Below are positions 1 through 8,326 of a stretch of DNA of 40,658 nt, piece by piece. Positions within the stretch are counted from its first letter, which is position 1. Each line of letters starts with the position of its first letter. Source of the DNA: a virus; the IMG/VR virus record IMGVR_UViG_3300011189_000018, positions 1-40,658 of that record; one strand, given 5' to 3'. Under the pieces are notes generated by a model. It saw only the letters and a program-made list of their open reading frames with translations. It made no database searches and had not been told where the DNA came from. A program made the translations under genes and the position numbers.

Positions 1-241
1 GATGTTTGAGTCTTCAGGACTCTCTGCAGAGAACTATTCCAGAGCACTTATCGGATGGGGTAATTTTGTAGACGGAAATGCAGGCCTTCCTTCAGGAATA
101 GCATTAGGAGCAGGAACGATAACTTATAACTCAACAATATACGGCGGAACACCTTATGACAACGCAGTAGACGCTCATAATTATCTTACAGGAGTAAATC
201 CAGATCCAGCATGGACAATCACAGACGGAGGTAGTGTATAA
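1..241 (+). CDS. Tail appendage/adhesin, C-terminal fragment (BspA-like, DUF285 end)
   Basis: Only the last ~80 codons are inside the window; the frame is open to the left edge, so the in-frame ATG at base 2 is probably internal. The residues read like the closing part of BspA-type leucine-rich-repeat surface proteins (DUF285): a segment SAENYSRALIGW, then a Gly-rich stretch with YNSTIYGG, and the characteristic ending AWTITDGGSV. In Bacteroidota and their phages such proteins act as adhesins or receptor-binding fibres. It is followed without a gap (stop and next ATG share one base, TAATG) by a small fibre-tip-like gene, which supports a tail-fibre role. The match is to the family's C-terminal pattern by eye; repeat number and full length cannot be seen. 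Confidence 0.7.
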   Translation, partial: MFESSGLSAENYSRALIGWGNFVDGNAGLPSGIALGAGTITYNSTIYGGTPYDNAVDAHNYLTGVNPDPAWTITDGGSV

Positions 242-732
242 TGGGACGAATAAGCAAACCAACAAAGACAACGTATTGGGTAGCTCACGATGAGACGGGA
301 GATGTTCTTCATATAGGACAAACGAACCCCGATCAAGAAACGGTTACAGGTCAACTGGTATTTGAACTTACCGAAGATGAAGCGACACAACTTGCATTTG
401 TATCTAACTTCACAGCCAAACTTCCTGATCTTCCAGAAGAGGGAGAATGGGTTGAAGAGAGGGTGTATAATTATAATGGAACACCCGTAAAAGCCAGACA
501 ACCTCATTATAGAACTCATCACAATGTAGAAGATGTACCAGCATTATTCATTCGAGTTCCAGATCCAACAAATATTCCCGAATGGAGCAGTTTCCAATCT
601 CATGAATTTCAAGCAATGGACTTGGGTACGAAAGTTGTTGATGAAGGTAATACCTATGAGCTTATTGATCAAGGACAAGGGTTTAGAAAACCAAGCGGGC
701 AATATGGACACTTTGGATGGAGCCAGGTTTAA
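241..732 (+). CDS. Small fibre-tip protein with chitin-binding-like (CBM5/12-type) C-terminus
   Basis: 163 aa, start overlapping the preceding stop by one base. The last ~65 residues follow a pattern common at the ends of phage tail proteins: VPALFIRV, PEWSSF, then D.GTKVVDEGNTYELI and a terminal HFGWSQV. The Trp/Tyr positions resemble small CBM5/12 (ChtBD3) carbohydrate-binding modules, where aromatic residues stack on sugar rings. The N-terminal ~95 residues are acidic and unrecognised. Linked to the BspA-like gene before it, it probably serves as a fibre tip, a fibre chaperone or a carbohydrate-binding accessory. The family likeness is inferred from pattern only. Confidence 0.6.
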   Translation: MGRISKPTKTTYWVAHDETGDVLHIGQTNPDQETVTGQLVFELTEDEATQLAFVSNFTAKLPDLPEEGEWVEERVYNYNGTPVKARQPHYRTHHNVEDVPALFIRVPDPTNIPEWSSFQSHEFQAMDLGTKVVDEGNTYELIDQGQGFRKPSGQYGHFGWSQV

Positions 733-741
733 TTATACTTG
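712..741 (+). promoter_or_regulatory. Candidate Bacteroidota-type promoter for the 803 gene cluster
   Basis: TTTG at 712-715 and TATACTTG at 734-741 are 18 bases apart. This is close to the Bacteroidota housekeeping consensus TTTG-N19-TAnnTTTG, with one mismatch in the -7 box and one base less spacing. The -33 part lies inside the end of the preceding gene. Transcription would start just before or within the left arm of the hairpin at 740-799. It is only a pattern match in AT-rich DNA, and crAss-like phages also encode their own polymerases. Confidence 0.3.
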
Positions 742-799
742 TATTATAAAGAAGTTTGTTATATCTTCGTAATGAAGAAGACAATAACTTTATAATACA
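740..799 (+). promoter_or_regulatory. Long imperfect RNA hairpin in the spacer before 803
   Basis: The 70-base spacer is almost filled by one inverted repeat. A perfect 12-bp outer stem pairs 740-751 (TGTATTATAAAG) with 788-799 (CTTTATAATACA). Inner helices TTGT/ACAA (756-759/781-784) and TCTTC/GAAGA (764-768/774-778) close on a five-base loop. It ends three bases before the ATG at 803. There is no U-tract, so it is not a standard intrinsic terminator. It could end or protect the fibre-gene transcript or control translation of the next gene. Confidence 0.6.
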
Positions 800-802
800 C
801 TT

Positions 803-1069
803 ATGACAGTTAATAAAAAGAAGCAACCAGAGAAACAAGACAGCGAGTTTGCTAAGCAAATCTACAATACAGCAAACGATATTATTCATCCCTTTCTCAG
901 AGACTTTGAGAAGAAAATAAAGTCTGAGAATCCTGAAGCACATATTTTAAAGTATCAGTTTGAAAGTGAAGAGGGGGCACTTTGCTATATCTTTACACGA
1001 TCTGATACTAAAGAGCCTATCTGTGCTATTAGATATAACAAAGAATACCAACCAACCCTGTATCTATAA
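803..1069 (+). CDS. Hypothetical protein, 88 aa
   Basis: Not recognised. It is small, highly charged and Lys-rich at the N-terminus, followed by a helical segment (about residues 15-45) and a short segment of alternating hydrophobic residues (HILKYQFE, ALCYIFTR, ICAIRYNKE) that looks like a small beta sheet. It is the first gene after the structured spacer and therefore probably heads the terminase-proximal gene cluster. Its stop overlaps the next ATG by one base, which suggests coupled translation with the following coiled-coil gene. Confidence 0.6.
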   Translation: MTVNKKKQPEKQDSEFAKQIYNTANDIIHPFLRDFEKKIKSENPEAHILKYQFESEEGALCYIFTRSDTKEPICAIRYNKEYQPTLYL

Positions 1070-1392
1070 TGGATATAACTAAAGAATTTGAAATTGTAGG
1101 AGAATTAAAGATCAGCTTAGATACATATGAGCGTATTAAACGAAAAGTATCTACTTTAGAGAAAAGAGATAAGAACATGAAAAGGATTGTAGACGAAGTA
1201 ATACAAGCCTCTAAAGAATTAGCCTCTCTACTGAATCATATAAGTAAGAAAACACCTAATTTTGATCAGCTTATATCAGCATTTAATGAAAGTGCAGATA
1301 ACTGTGAGATCCAAAAATCAGATGATAACATATACAAGATTAAATTAAATGAATCACTAAATGACAGAGAAAAAGACAACCGTAAAGATTAA
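1069..1392 (+). CDS. Hypothetical coiled-coil protein, 107 aa
   Basis: Not recognised. Residues ~15-65 have heptad-like spacing of Leu/Ile/Val among Lys/Glu (for example SLDTYERIKRKVSTLEKR), which predicts a coiled coil; the C-terminus is charged. Its start overlaps the previous stop (TAATG) and its last 32 bases overlap the start of the next gene in another frame. Placement between packaging genes suggests an oligomeric accessory protein, but no function can be assigned. Confidence 0.55.
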   Translation: MDITKEFEIVGELKISLDTYERIKRKVSTLEKRDKNMKRIVDEVIQASKELASLLNHISKKTPNFDQLISAFNESADNCEIQKSDDNIYKIKLNESLNDREKDNRKD

Positions 1393-1717
1393 AACTACTT
1401 TTCAGTATGTTCAGCTAATGAACGGTATCTTTGGACTCACTGATACTGAAATCAAAGTACTAGCTGCATTTATTGATAAGCAAAAACAATTAAAAGCATC
1501 TAATATAGACATTAATGTATTTTGTACTGAAATAAAGAAACAGGTAGCAGAAAGATTAGGTAGAGATAATTTCAATACTTTAAATAACTATATTAAAAGA
1601 ATGCATGATAAAAAAGCTATCAGAAAGATAGACTCAGGCTATGAAATTCATTGGTTACTAGTTCCTAATAATGAAAAAGAAGTTGTATTTAAGATAAAAT
1701 GGATAGATCAGAAATAA
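1361..1717 (+). CDS. Winged-helix-like DNA-binding protein, 118 aa
   Basis: The middle of the protein reads as a helix-turn-helix: GLTDTEIKVLAAFID (helix 1), an acidic turn, then EIKKQVAERLGRDNFNTLNN with IKRMHDKKAI as a recognition-type helix, followed by a small wing-like hairpin (IRKIDSGYEIHWLL). This layout resembles MarR/RepA-type winged helices. Helix-turn-helix proteins directly upstream of a terminase gene can be small terminase subunits or late regulators, so it is one of two candidates for TerS here. It overlaps the previous gene by 32 bases and the HU-like gene by 19. The DNA-binding fold is fairly convincing; the role is inference. Confidence 0.6.
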   Translation: MTEKKTTVKIKTTFQYVQLMNGIFGLTDTEIKVLAAFIDKQKQLKASNIDINVFCTEIKKQVAERLGRDNFNTLNNYIKRMHDKKAIRKIDSGYEIHWLLVPNNEKEVVFKIKWIDQK

Positions 1718-1926
1718 TAGATTACCTGGCTAAAAAACATAATAAGACAAAGAAAGAAATAGAGAAAGCTGTGCAGTCCCAAATAGAATGTATAGCCTAT
1801 GTTATGAAGAAAGGAGGGGGAGAATCTATACGATTGCCTTATTTTGGTAAATTTGATGTGCATCCTTACAGACTTAAAAAATTAAAGGAGAACAGTAATG
1901 GCAGAACACTTAAAAAATCAACCTGA
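1699..1926 (+). CDS. Shortened HU/IHF-like DNA-binding protein
   Basis: 75 aa. The first ~54 residues follow the HU/IHF pattern: MDRSEIIDYLAKKH (helix 1), TKKEIEKAVQSQIECIAYVMKKGG (helix 2), then the signature strand IRLPYFGKFDV at 44-54. Family members are about 90 aa and continue with two DNA-clasping arms and a C-terminal helix. Here only one basic segment (YRLKKLKENSNGR) follows, so most of the arms and the last helix are missing. IHF-like genes are a recognised part of crAss-like genomes. It would bend or compact DNA, perhaps to help packaging or expression, and probably as a dimer. It ends with TGA; the next gene starts 29 bases inside it. Confidence 0.8.
   Translation: MDRSEIIDYLAKKHNKTKKEIEKAVQSQIECIAYVMKKGGGESIRLPYFGKFDVHPYRLKKLKENSNGRTLKKST
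1886..1890 (+). promoter_or_regulatory. Shine-Dalgarno-like site for the 1898 gene
   Basis: AGGAG lies seven bases before the ATG at 1898. Most genes in this window have no such motif, so it is unusual and supports this start even though it lies inside the HU-like gene. Confidence 0.5.
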
Positions 1927-2191
1927 TATAAACTCTACAGATGTTCCAAATGGAGATGTAATCTTAAAAGTCTTGAGAGATCAACTATTAGATCTGTATA
2001 AAGATATTGAACTTAATTATAGAAGAGTTTATTTTAAGAATCCAGTTATATCTATGTTATTAAAGCATATGGCTGATGTATTAAAGAAATTTGCAGAATT
2101 ACTAGAAATGAAGAATGTAGAAGCGAAGGAAGAAGCCTATACAAAGAAAGACAAATTTACTTTTGGAACTACTAAAGAAAGTATCAGATGA
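1898..2191 (+). CDS. Hypothetical helical protein, 97 aa
   Basis: Not recognised. Residues ~20-75 are predicted helical with amphipathic spacing (VILKVLRDQLLDLYKDIELNYRR and MLLKHMADVLKKFAELLEM, split by a short loop), followed by a charged tail. The start is supported by an AGGAG site seven bases upstream. It overlaps the HU-like gene by 29 bases and the next gene by four (ATGA). It may be a partner of the packaging machinery by position, but nothing in the sequence shows this. Confidence 0.6.
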   Translation: MAEHLKNQPDINSTDVPNGDVILKVLRDQLLDLYKDIELNYRRVYFKNPVISMLLKHMADVLKKFAELLEMKNVEAKEEAYTKKDKFTFGTTKESIR

Positions 2192-2754
2192 TAGAACTCT
2201 TAAAAGTAAAGGATAATTACGCTACACCTAATCCTGAGATACGAGCTATCCCTGTCTTTAGAGACATTATAGCTAGGGATAAAGGATCTGAAGGAGATTC
2301 AGATGGTAGAAAAAAGAAACATGCAACGAAAGAATTTGCCTGGATCTATTTTATGTTTGATCCTCTATCTCCTTATCAGGCGTTAGAAGAAGAAGAGCGC
2401 TGGACTAAAGTAGGCAAGCTAATCTTTGATGATGACAAATATAAACCAGATAAAAAACTCTTAGAAGCATCTGAAAAGTATAAGGAGATGACTGAAACTC
2501 TACCTGTAAGATTACTTCAGTCTGCTAGAGAAGGGTGCTATACGATTATTAGCTATCTTAATGCTGTAGATCTTACAGAAGAAGACGATAAAGGTAAGCC
2601 TAAGCATAAGGTAAATGATGTTATACGTGCTCTTGAGAGAATGGGAGAGATAACAGATTCACTAGAGAAACTAGAAGAACGTGTTAAAAAACAGAGAGAT
2701 AAAGAGATTGAAGTTCGTGGGGGGTACAAGATAAACAAGTATAATGAAGGATAA
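2188..2754 (+). CDS. Conserved-type protein directly upstream of terminase; possible small terminase subunit
   Basis: 188 aa, soluble and charged. Residues ~45-80 contain an aromatic-rich segment (EFAWIYFMFDPLSPYQAL), then EEERW and a basic/acidic helical region. The C-terminal third is a likely coiled coil (IRALERMGEITDSLEKLEER). Its start overlaps the previous stop (ATGA) and its end overlaps the terminase start by 11 bases, so it is translationally linked to TerL. Position, size and coiled coil would fit a small terminase subunit, but no helix-turn-helix is evident, and the winged-helix gene at 1361 is a competing candidate. Confidence 0.5.
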   Translation: MIELLKVKDNYATPNPEIRAIPVFRDIIARDKGSEGDSDGRKKKHATKEFAWIYFMFDPLSPYQALEEEERWTKVGKLIFDDDKYKPDKKLLEASEKYKEMTETLPVRLLQSAREGCYTIISYLNAVDLTEEDDKGKPKHKVNDVIRALERMGEITDSLEKLEERVKKQRDKEIEVRGGYKINKYNEG

Positions 2755-4807
2755 TGTAACTAAGAGAATTGAAGATATTATAGAAGTTACAGAAGAAGGA
2801 AGAATCCATCTTGATTATGATTCTATGTTCTTCAAAGATTCCTATCTATTCTCTCCTGCAGCTCATTACTTTAAAGAGCATGGAGTCTACACAAAACTAG
2901 ACCCTTACCTGGATCAGACTGAATTTGAAAAACACTGGGATAGAGAAGTAGACAGGTGCCTATATGGATATACAGCCCCTAATGAAACCTATATAACAGG
3001 TTACCATTATTTCTATTTAAACTACTGCCTTATTGATAGAGCTGTAGAAGTAGAGGATAATGAAGGGAATATGATGTCTAAAAGGGAGAATACTTTCCCT
3101 GCTTTCTATGATGGTGATTATTTTTACTTCTCTATTGTGGAGTATGCCAGAAAGCATAACAAGCACTTAAATCTTCTCAAAGCTCGTAGAAAAGGGTATT
3201 CATATAAGAATGCTGCTATGTGTGTCAGAAACTACTATCATATTAAGCGTAGTAAAAACTTTATCTTAGCTGGTGATAGTAAGTATCTGGATGGTAAAGA
3301 TGCTATTCTTAACAAAGCATGGGAATTTTTATCTCATGTAGATGAACATACGCCTTGGGGTCAGCCTAGATTAAAAGATCAGACAGATTATAAAAAGTCA
3401 GGATATAAACGAAAATTAGATGGTAAAGAAATTGAAAAAGGTAGGCAGTCTCTTATTGCAGGTATTTCTCTTCATGATAACCCTGATGCTGTACGTGGAG
3501 CTGCTGGTGAACTGATTTTATGGGAAGAGTCAGGTAAGTTTCCTGAGCTACTAGATGCATGGGAGATTGCTATGCCTTTGGTAAAACAGGGTGCCAAAAC
3601 TCTTGGTATTATGATTTCTTTTGGTACTGGTGGTACTGAAGGAGCTGATTTTACATCTGCAGAAGCTTTGTTTGAAAGACCCTCTGTGTATGACTGTTTA
3701 GTGTTTGATAATATCTGGGATGATGGTGCTGAAGGAACAGATGCAGGATTCTTTCATCCTAACTGTTTAAACCTTGATGGGTATATTGATGAAGATGGTA
3801 ATTCTGATAGAGAGGGTGCTTATGAGTATGAGCAGTCAGAACGTAAGAACAAGAAGAAAGGTGATTCTGCCAAAGCTTTCCAACAATATGTAGCAGAGCA
3901 TGCTGAGAAACCCTCAGAAGCTGTATTATCTTCAGATAATAATCTGTTCCCAACTCAGGAACTCAACGCTCAATACAATAAAGTAAAAGCATCTGGTAGG
4001 ACTTCTATAATGACACCTGGACAGTTGTATACAGGTGCAAACAATAAGATTAAGTTTAAACCTTCTCAGGATGTTAAACCTATTCTTGTCTATCCTCATA
4101 GCAAAAAAGATGATCTTACAGGAGCTATATGTATTAAAGAAGCTCCATATAGATCTCAAGACGGTAATATACCTAAAGGATTATACATCGTATGCCATGA
4201 TCCTTATGCTCATGATAGCTCTTCTGATAAAGAATCTTTAGGTGCTGCTTATATAATTAAACGTACCAATAACTTCTCTCCTACTTTTAATGGAGCTGTT
4301 GTAGCTTCTTATGTAGGAAGACCATCTACTCAAGATGAATATAACAAGAATCTATTTTTACTAGCTGAGTATTATGGTGCTAAGATAGGATTTGAAAATG
4401 ATCGTGGAGATGTAATAGGCTACGCTAAGAGATTTAAAAAATTACACTACCTGGAAGAAGAGTTTGAAATGCTCGACAAGAAAGAGCTTCAAAGTAATAG
4501 AGTAAATCGTCCCTATGGAATGCATATGACTACTCCTAGAATAGATCAAGGTGAAATTTATATAAGAGACTGGCTACTTACTGTTATAGGAAAAGACAAG
4601 GATGGCAACCCTGTTAAGATACTAAATACGATATATGATACTGCCTTATTAAAAGAATTGATTAAATACAATAAAAAAGGTAACTTTGATAGAGTTCGTG
4701 CGCTCATGGTAGGAATGTACTATGACAAAGAATTATTTAATTATACTATAGCGCCTAAACAACCTAGCAGAACTAACGATGATTTCTTTAACCGATTAAG
4801 ACACTAA
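2744..4807 (+). CDS. terL: Terminase large subunit (packaging ATPase/nuclease)
   Basis: 687 aa, a normal to long size for crAss-like TerL. The ATPase half shows a deviant Walker A region (KARRKGYSYKNA, ~146-157), a Walker B strand with acidic end (LILWEES, 257-263) and a coupling motif (MISFGTGG, 290-297). The RNase H-like nuclease half shows the usual spaced acids: D487 in YIVCHDPYAHD, E551/D553 in GFENDRGD, and D649 near GNFDRVRAL. The protein docks on the portal, pumps DNA into the prohead and cuts the concatemer. It overlaps the preceding gene by 11 bases and abuts the portal gene with no gap (TAA then ATG). The motif set makes this one of the surest calls in the window. Confidence 0.93.
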   Translation: MKDNVTKRIEDIIEVTEEGRIHLDYDSMFFKDSYLFSPAAHYFKEHGVYTKLDPYLDQTEFEKHWDREVDRCLYGYTAPNETYITGYHYFYLNYCLIDRAVEVEDNEGNMMSKRENTFPAFYDGDYFYFSIVEYARKHNKHLNLLKARRKGYSYKNAAMCVRNYYHIKRSKNFILAGDSKYLDGKDAILNKAWEFLSHVDEHTPWGQPRLKDQTDYKKSGYKRKLDGKEIEKGRQSLIAGISLHDNPDAVRGAAGELILWEESGKFPELLDAWEIAMPLVKQGAKTLGIMISFGTGGTEGADFTSAEALFERPSVYDCLVFDNIWDDGAEGTDAGFFHPNCLNLDGYIDEDGNSDREGAYEYEQSERKNKKKGDSAKAFQQYVAEHAEKPSEAVLSSDNNLFPTQELNAQYNKVKASGRTSIMTPGQLYTGANNKIKFKPSQDVKPILVYPHSKKDDLTGAICIKEAPYRSQDGNIPKGLYIVCHDPYAHDSSSDKESLGAAYIIKRTNNFSPTFNGAVVASYVGRPSTQDEYNKNLFLLAEYYGAKIGFENDRGDVIGYAKRFKKLHYLEEEFEMLDKKELQSNRVNRPYGMHMTTPRIDQGEIYIRDWLLTVIGKDKDGNPVKILNTIYDTALLKELIKYNKKGNFDRVRALMVGMYYDKELFNYTIAPKQPSRTNDDFFNRLRH

Positions 4808-7081
4808 ATGGCTGTAGATAAAAGTACATTACATAGAATACCCAAACAGAAGATTCCTTTTGATCAAAAAGATCAAGAGTGGAAAGAAGAAACTGTAGAT
4901 GCTTATATAGAACTATCTTTCTTTAATAGAAACTCTGGCTATGGCTCAGATATTAAAAAACTGTATGATTATTACAATGGTCATAAGCATAGTGAAGATT
5001 ATAGATATGTTCTACAGCCTTATGGAGGAGCTAAACGTAAGAATGTACCAGCTGATCTGAAAAGATATAATATCATCAAACCTATTGTTGATGTTCTCGT
5101 TGGGGAGAAAGCTCGAAGACCAGACAATGCTTCTGTAATTGCAGTCAATTCTGATGCTACAGATATTAAGAAAGAGAAAGAGCAGGAAGCTATTGTAGAA
5201 GCCCTATCAGATGAATTTTATAGTATTCTGCAGAAAAGAGTAGAAGCTAAAAACCCACAGCAACAACAACAGCAACAACAGCAGGATCAAATTACTGTAG
5301 AGGAAAAGATTGACTTCTTTCAAAGAAATTATACAGATATACGAAGTGAGCTTGGCCAACATGCATGGAACTTTATTAAGCAGTATTGTGAAGTATACGA
5401 TAAAAATCAAAAGCTGTGGAAAGACTTTCTTGTAGCAGGTGAAGAGTACGCTTTTATAGGTACAAACAATAATGAGCCTGAGTATCGAGTAGTTAACCCT
5501 TTGGATATAGACTATGATAAAGATCCTGAGCTGGAGTTTGTAGAAGATGGTGACTGGTGTGTATTACGTAGATTCATGACTGCATCATCTATCATAGATA
5601 AATGGCACAAAGAGCTAACTCCTGAAGATGTTGATTATCTAGAAGATCCTGAATACAACCGTGAAAGCTTTTTATCGTTTAGTTCAGATACAGAAGCTCC
5701 TGAGAATGATAATGATCGTCTCATTGAAGTTATGGAAGTCTATTGGAAGTCCTTTAAGAAAATAGGATTTCTGACATACATAGATGAAATGACAGGTAAG
5801 CCTGAAGAAAGAATAGTTGATGAAAATTATGAACCTTCAGAAGAAGAATCAGTAGAATGGTTATGGGTAAATGAATCATGGCAGGGTGTTCGTATAGATG
5901 ATAATATCTATATAGATACATATCCATGTGAAAATCAACGAAGATCGTTAGATAATCCTTCTAGATGTAAACTTCCTGTCAATGGTAGAAAATACTCAAA
6001 CAGGAATTCCGCTAATATCTCACTAGTAATGATGGGTATTCCCTATCAGCTTATCTATGATATTTACAAGTACAGGCTTGAGCTATCTATTGCTAAGTCA
6101 AAAGATATTGTAGCAGAATTCGATTTATCCCTTATACCAGGCGATTGGGGTATAGATGAGTTTATGCATTATCTGGAAGTTACAGGTATAGCATGGATGG
6201 ACTACAATCAGGAAGGTAAGAAATTAAACCCACAAGCTAAGAAAGCGTTAGACCTATCTATCAGAACAATAGAACAATACATTGTTTTATTAGATTCTGT
6301 AAAACAGGAATGGTTTGAAGCATCTGGTGTACCTAGACAAAGACAGGGTAATATAGATTCTTATGATGGTAAGGGTGTAACAGAGCAATCTATTATACAA
6401 TCATCCTATATAACAGAAGATTATTTTAGAAAACATAATCGTTTTGAAGAACGTAATGCACAAGGTCTTGTAGATAACAGTCAAGAGATTTGGATAAATG
6501 GTAAAAAAGGAACATACCTTATGCCAGATGGTACACAGCAATTCTTTGAATTAGATGGTCAGCAATATTCTGAAGCTGAATATGGTGTCTTCATATCATC
6601 TGCTAGGAAAGATATAGAGAATCTGGATAGGATGAAGAATATGACACAGGCATTTGCTCAAAATCAAGGAGATATGTCTACTATTGCTTCTATCTTAGAA
6701 TCTGACAGCTTTGCTGAAATCAAACGTAAGATTGAATTAGCAGAAGATGCTAGAGCCAAGCAAGAAGCAGCTATAGCAGAAATGGAGAAAGAAGCTAAAG
6801 AAATGGATATGTCTATCAAGCAAGCTGAGATGGAAGGTGAAGAACGTAGAAATATTAGAGATAATCAAACAAAAATTGAAGAAGCTCTCATCCAAGCTGA
6901 AGCACAGAAAGACGTACAAAACATGCGTAATACTGTAGACCAAGCTAAAAACGTTGATAATACTCAACTTGAGCAGCAAAAAATCAATGAAGAGCGTAGA
7001 GCTAACAGGGTAGAAGAAGCCCTTAAAAGAGTAGACCTTAGCATTAAACGTACACAGACAAATAAGCCTAAGAACAATTAG
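4808..7081 (+). CDS. Portal protein
   Basis: 757 aa, immediately after TerL. The N-terminal region has the portal-like segments DIKKLYDYYNGHK, RYNIIKPIVDVLVGEKARRP and later IGTNNNEPEYRVVNPLDI and VLRRFMTASSIID. The stem/crown-like C-terminal part (from ~640) is a long Glu/Lys/Gln-rich coiled coil ending in a basic tail. A run of nine glutamines at 151-159 sits in a disordered acidic insertion. The portal forms the dodecameric ring at one capsid vertex through which DNA enters and leaves. This is the only gene in the window that ends in TAG; a 74-base spacer follows before the scaffold-like gene. Order TerL-portal-scaffold-MCP is canonical. Confidence 0.88.
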   Translation: MAVDKSTLHRIPKQKIPFDQKDQEWKEETVDAYIELSFFNRNSGYGSDIKKLYDYYNGHKHSEDYRYVLQPYGGAKRKNVPADLKRYNIIKPIVDVLVGEKARRPDNASVIAVNSDATDIKKEKEQEAIVEALSDEFYSILQKRVEAKNPQQQQQQQQQDQITVEEKIDFFQRNYTDIRSELGQHAWNFIKQYCEVYDKNQKLWKDFLVAGEEYAFIGTNNNEPEYRVVNPLDIDYDKDPELEFVEDGDWCVLRRFMTASSIIDKWHKELTPEDVDYLEDPEYNRESFLSFSSDTEAPENDNDRLIEVMEVYWKSFKKIGFLTYIDEMTGKPEERIVDENYEPSEEESVEWLWVNESWQGVRIDDNIYIDTYPCENQRRSLDNPSRCKLPVNGRKYSNRNSANISLVMMGIPYQLIYDIYKYRLELSIAKSKDIVAEFDLSLIPGDWGIDEFMHYLEVTGIAWMDYNQEGKKLNPQAKKALDLSIRTIEQYIVLLDSVKQEWFEASGVPRQRQGNIDSYDGKGVTEQSIIQSSYITEDYFRKHNRFEERNAQGLVDNSQEIWINGKKGTYLMPDGTQQFFELDGQQYSEAEYGVFISSARKDIENLDRMKNMTQAFAQNQGDMSTIASILESDSFAEIKRKIELAEDARAKQEAAIAEMEKEAKEMDMSIKQAEMEGEERRNIRDNQTKIEEALIQAEAQKDVQNMRNTVDQAKNVDNTQLEQQKINEERRANRVEEALKRVDLSIKRTQTNKPKNN
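5258..5284 (+). repeat. Glutamine codon run in the portal gene
   Basis: Nine consecutive CAG/CAA codons encode portal residues 151-159. Mixed codons mean it is not a pure triplet microsatellite at DNA level. It lies in a charged, probably disordered segment and may vary in length between relatives. Confidence 0.9.
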
Positions 7082-7155
7082 TGTCATATAATTAAGGTAC
7101 ACGATTCTATAAAAAATAATTTTACAAATAACCATTAAACTACATATATTCAACT

Positions 7156-8286
7156 ATGGCAGACGAAGACAAAGACAAACAAGAAGAAGAACGACTATCA
7201 GTAGATGATATAGACTTTGGGGCTTTAGCAGACCCTAGTGCAAATGAAGAGCCTGAGCTTGAAGAGCTTGAAGATCCTAAAACTGATGAAGATGAAGACA
7301 AAGATGATGAAGATAAGTCTAAAAAAGATGATAAATCTGATGAAGGCAAATCTAAGTCTAAGTCTAAAGAATCTGATGAGGAAGATGAAGATGATGATGA
7401 TAAAGGCGATAAAGGCGATAAAGATGATGAGCCTAGAGTTGTTGATACCATCATGCAAGGATTTGGTTATGAATTTGAAGAAGGCGAATTAGAAGGTATT
7501 GAAGATACTGAAGAAGGCCTTACTAAATTAACGAAACTTATTGGTCAAAAGGAGTCTGAAAGACGTTATAATGAGATGGTAGAGGCTTCACCTAATGTAA
7601 AAGCTTTATATGAATATGAAGCTTCTGGTGGAGATCCTGAAGATTTTATTAAAACCTTCTATCCTCCTACTGACTTTAGTAAAATAAGTATTGATGAAAA
7701 TGATGTTGATTCTCAAAAAGAGATTATACGTGCATCTTTACAGTCTAAAGGTCTATCAGATGGTAGAATCAAACGTAACATCCAGGCTATTGAAGATTCT
7801 GGTAATTTATTAGATGAATCTAAGGATTCTCTAAATGATCTCAGAGAGGTTCAAAAGCAAGAGAAACAGCATATTGTTAAAGAGACTGAAGCACGTAAAA
7901 AAGCTCAACGTGAGCAAGCTGAAGAGTCTTGGAAAGAAGTCAATACCATTATTGATAAAGGTACTGTAAGAAATATTCCAGTTTCTGAATCGAAGAAGGA
8001 AGAATTTAAGTCATTTATTAATCCAGATCCTGAGACAGGGGTTTCTGAACGGGATAAGAGAAGTAATGAAATGACAACAGAAGATCATCTGGCAGTGGAT
8101 CTTATCCTGTTTTATGGGATAGATAATGTAGCTAAGATGATGGAGAAGCAAGGTAGCTCAAAGGCTACTAAAAGTTTGAAAGATAAATTAAAGAGTAACA
8201 AAGATCGTAGTAGAAGTGACAGTCAAGACCCTGATCTAGAAAAAAGCAGCGGAAACGTTGAAAAACTAGAGTTTAGAATTGATTAA
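7156..8286 (+). CDS. Putative scaffolding protein, very acidic N-terminus
   Basis: 376 aa. Residues 1-95 are almost entirely Asp/Glu/Lys/Ser, low in complexity and probably disordered. Residues ~95-240 contain short helices, and ~215-265 form a long charged helix (SLNDLREVQKQEKQHIVKE, EARKKAQREQAEES). The tail is Lys/Arg/Ser-rich. Acidic, helical proteins encoded between portal and major capsid genes usually act as internal scaffolds, with a basic C-terminal end contacting capsid subunits. Spacers of 74 bases before and 40 bases after give it its own A-rich leader. No sequence-specific motif confirms the role; it rests on composition and position. Confidence 0.75.
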   Translation: MADEDKDKQEEERLSVDDIDFGALADPSANEEPELEELEDPKTDEDEDKDDEDKSKKDDKSDEGKSKSKSKESDEEDEDDDDKGDKGDKDDEPRVVDTIMQGFGYEFEEGELEGIEDTEEGLTKLTKLIGQKESERRYNEMVEASPNVKALYEYEASGGDPEDFIKTFYPPTDFSKISIDENDVDSQKEIIRASLQSKGLSDGRIKRNIQAIEDSGNLLDESKDSLNDLREVQKQEKQHIVKETEARKKAQREQAEESWKEVNTIIDKGTVRNIPVSESKKEEFKSFINPDPETGVSERDKRSNEMTTEDHLAVDLILFYGIDNVAKMMEKQGSSKATKSLKDKLKSNKDRSRSDSQDPDLEKSSGNVEKLEFRID

Positions 8287-8326
8287 ACTTGCTATTTCAA
8301 CCTAACCTTAAACAATAATAATAACT

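Noticed and set aside
733-802. tRNA or other small RNA gene in the spacer
   Set aside because: The length is near tRNA size but the fold is one long hairpin, with no cloverleaf or TTCRA-like T-loop sequence.
7140-7458. Open frames opposite and beside the acidic scaffold N-terminus (Ser/Leu-rich or Met/Lys-rich translations)
   Set aside because: They are by-products of the repetitive GAT/GAA/AAG codons of the scaffold gene; composition is extreme and no start signal or neighbour supports them.
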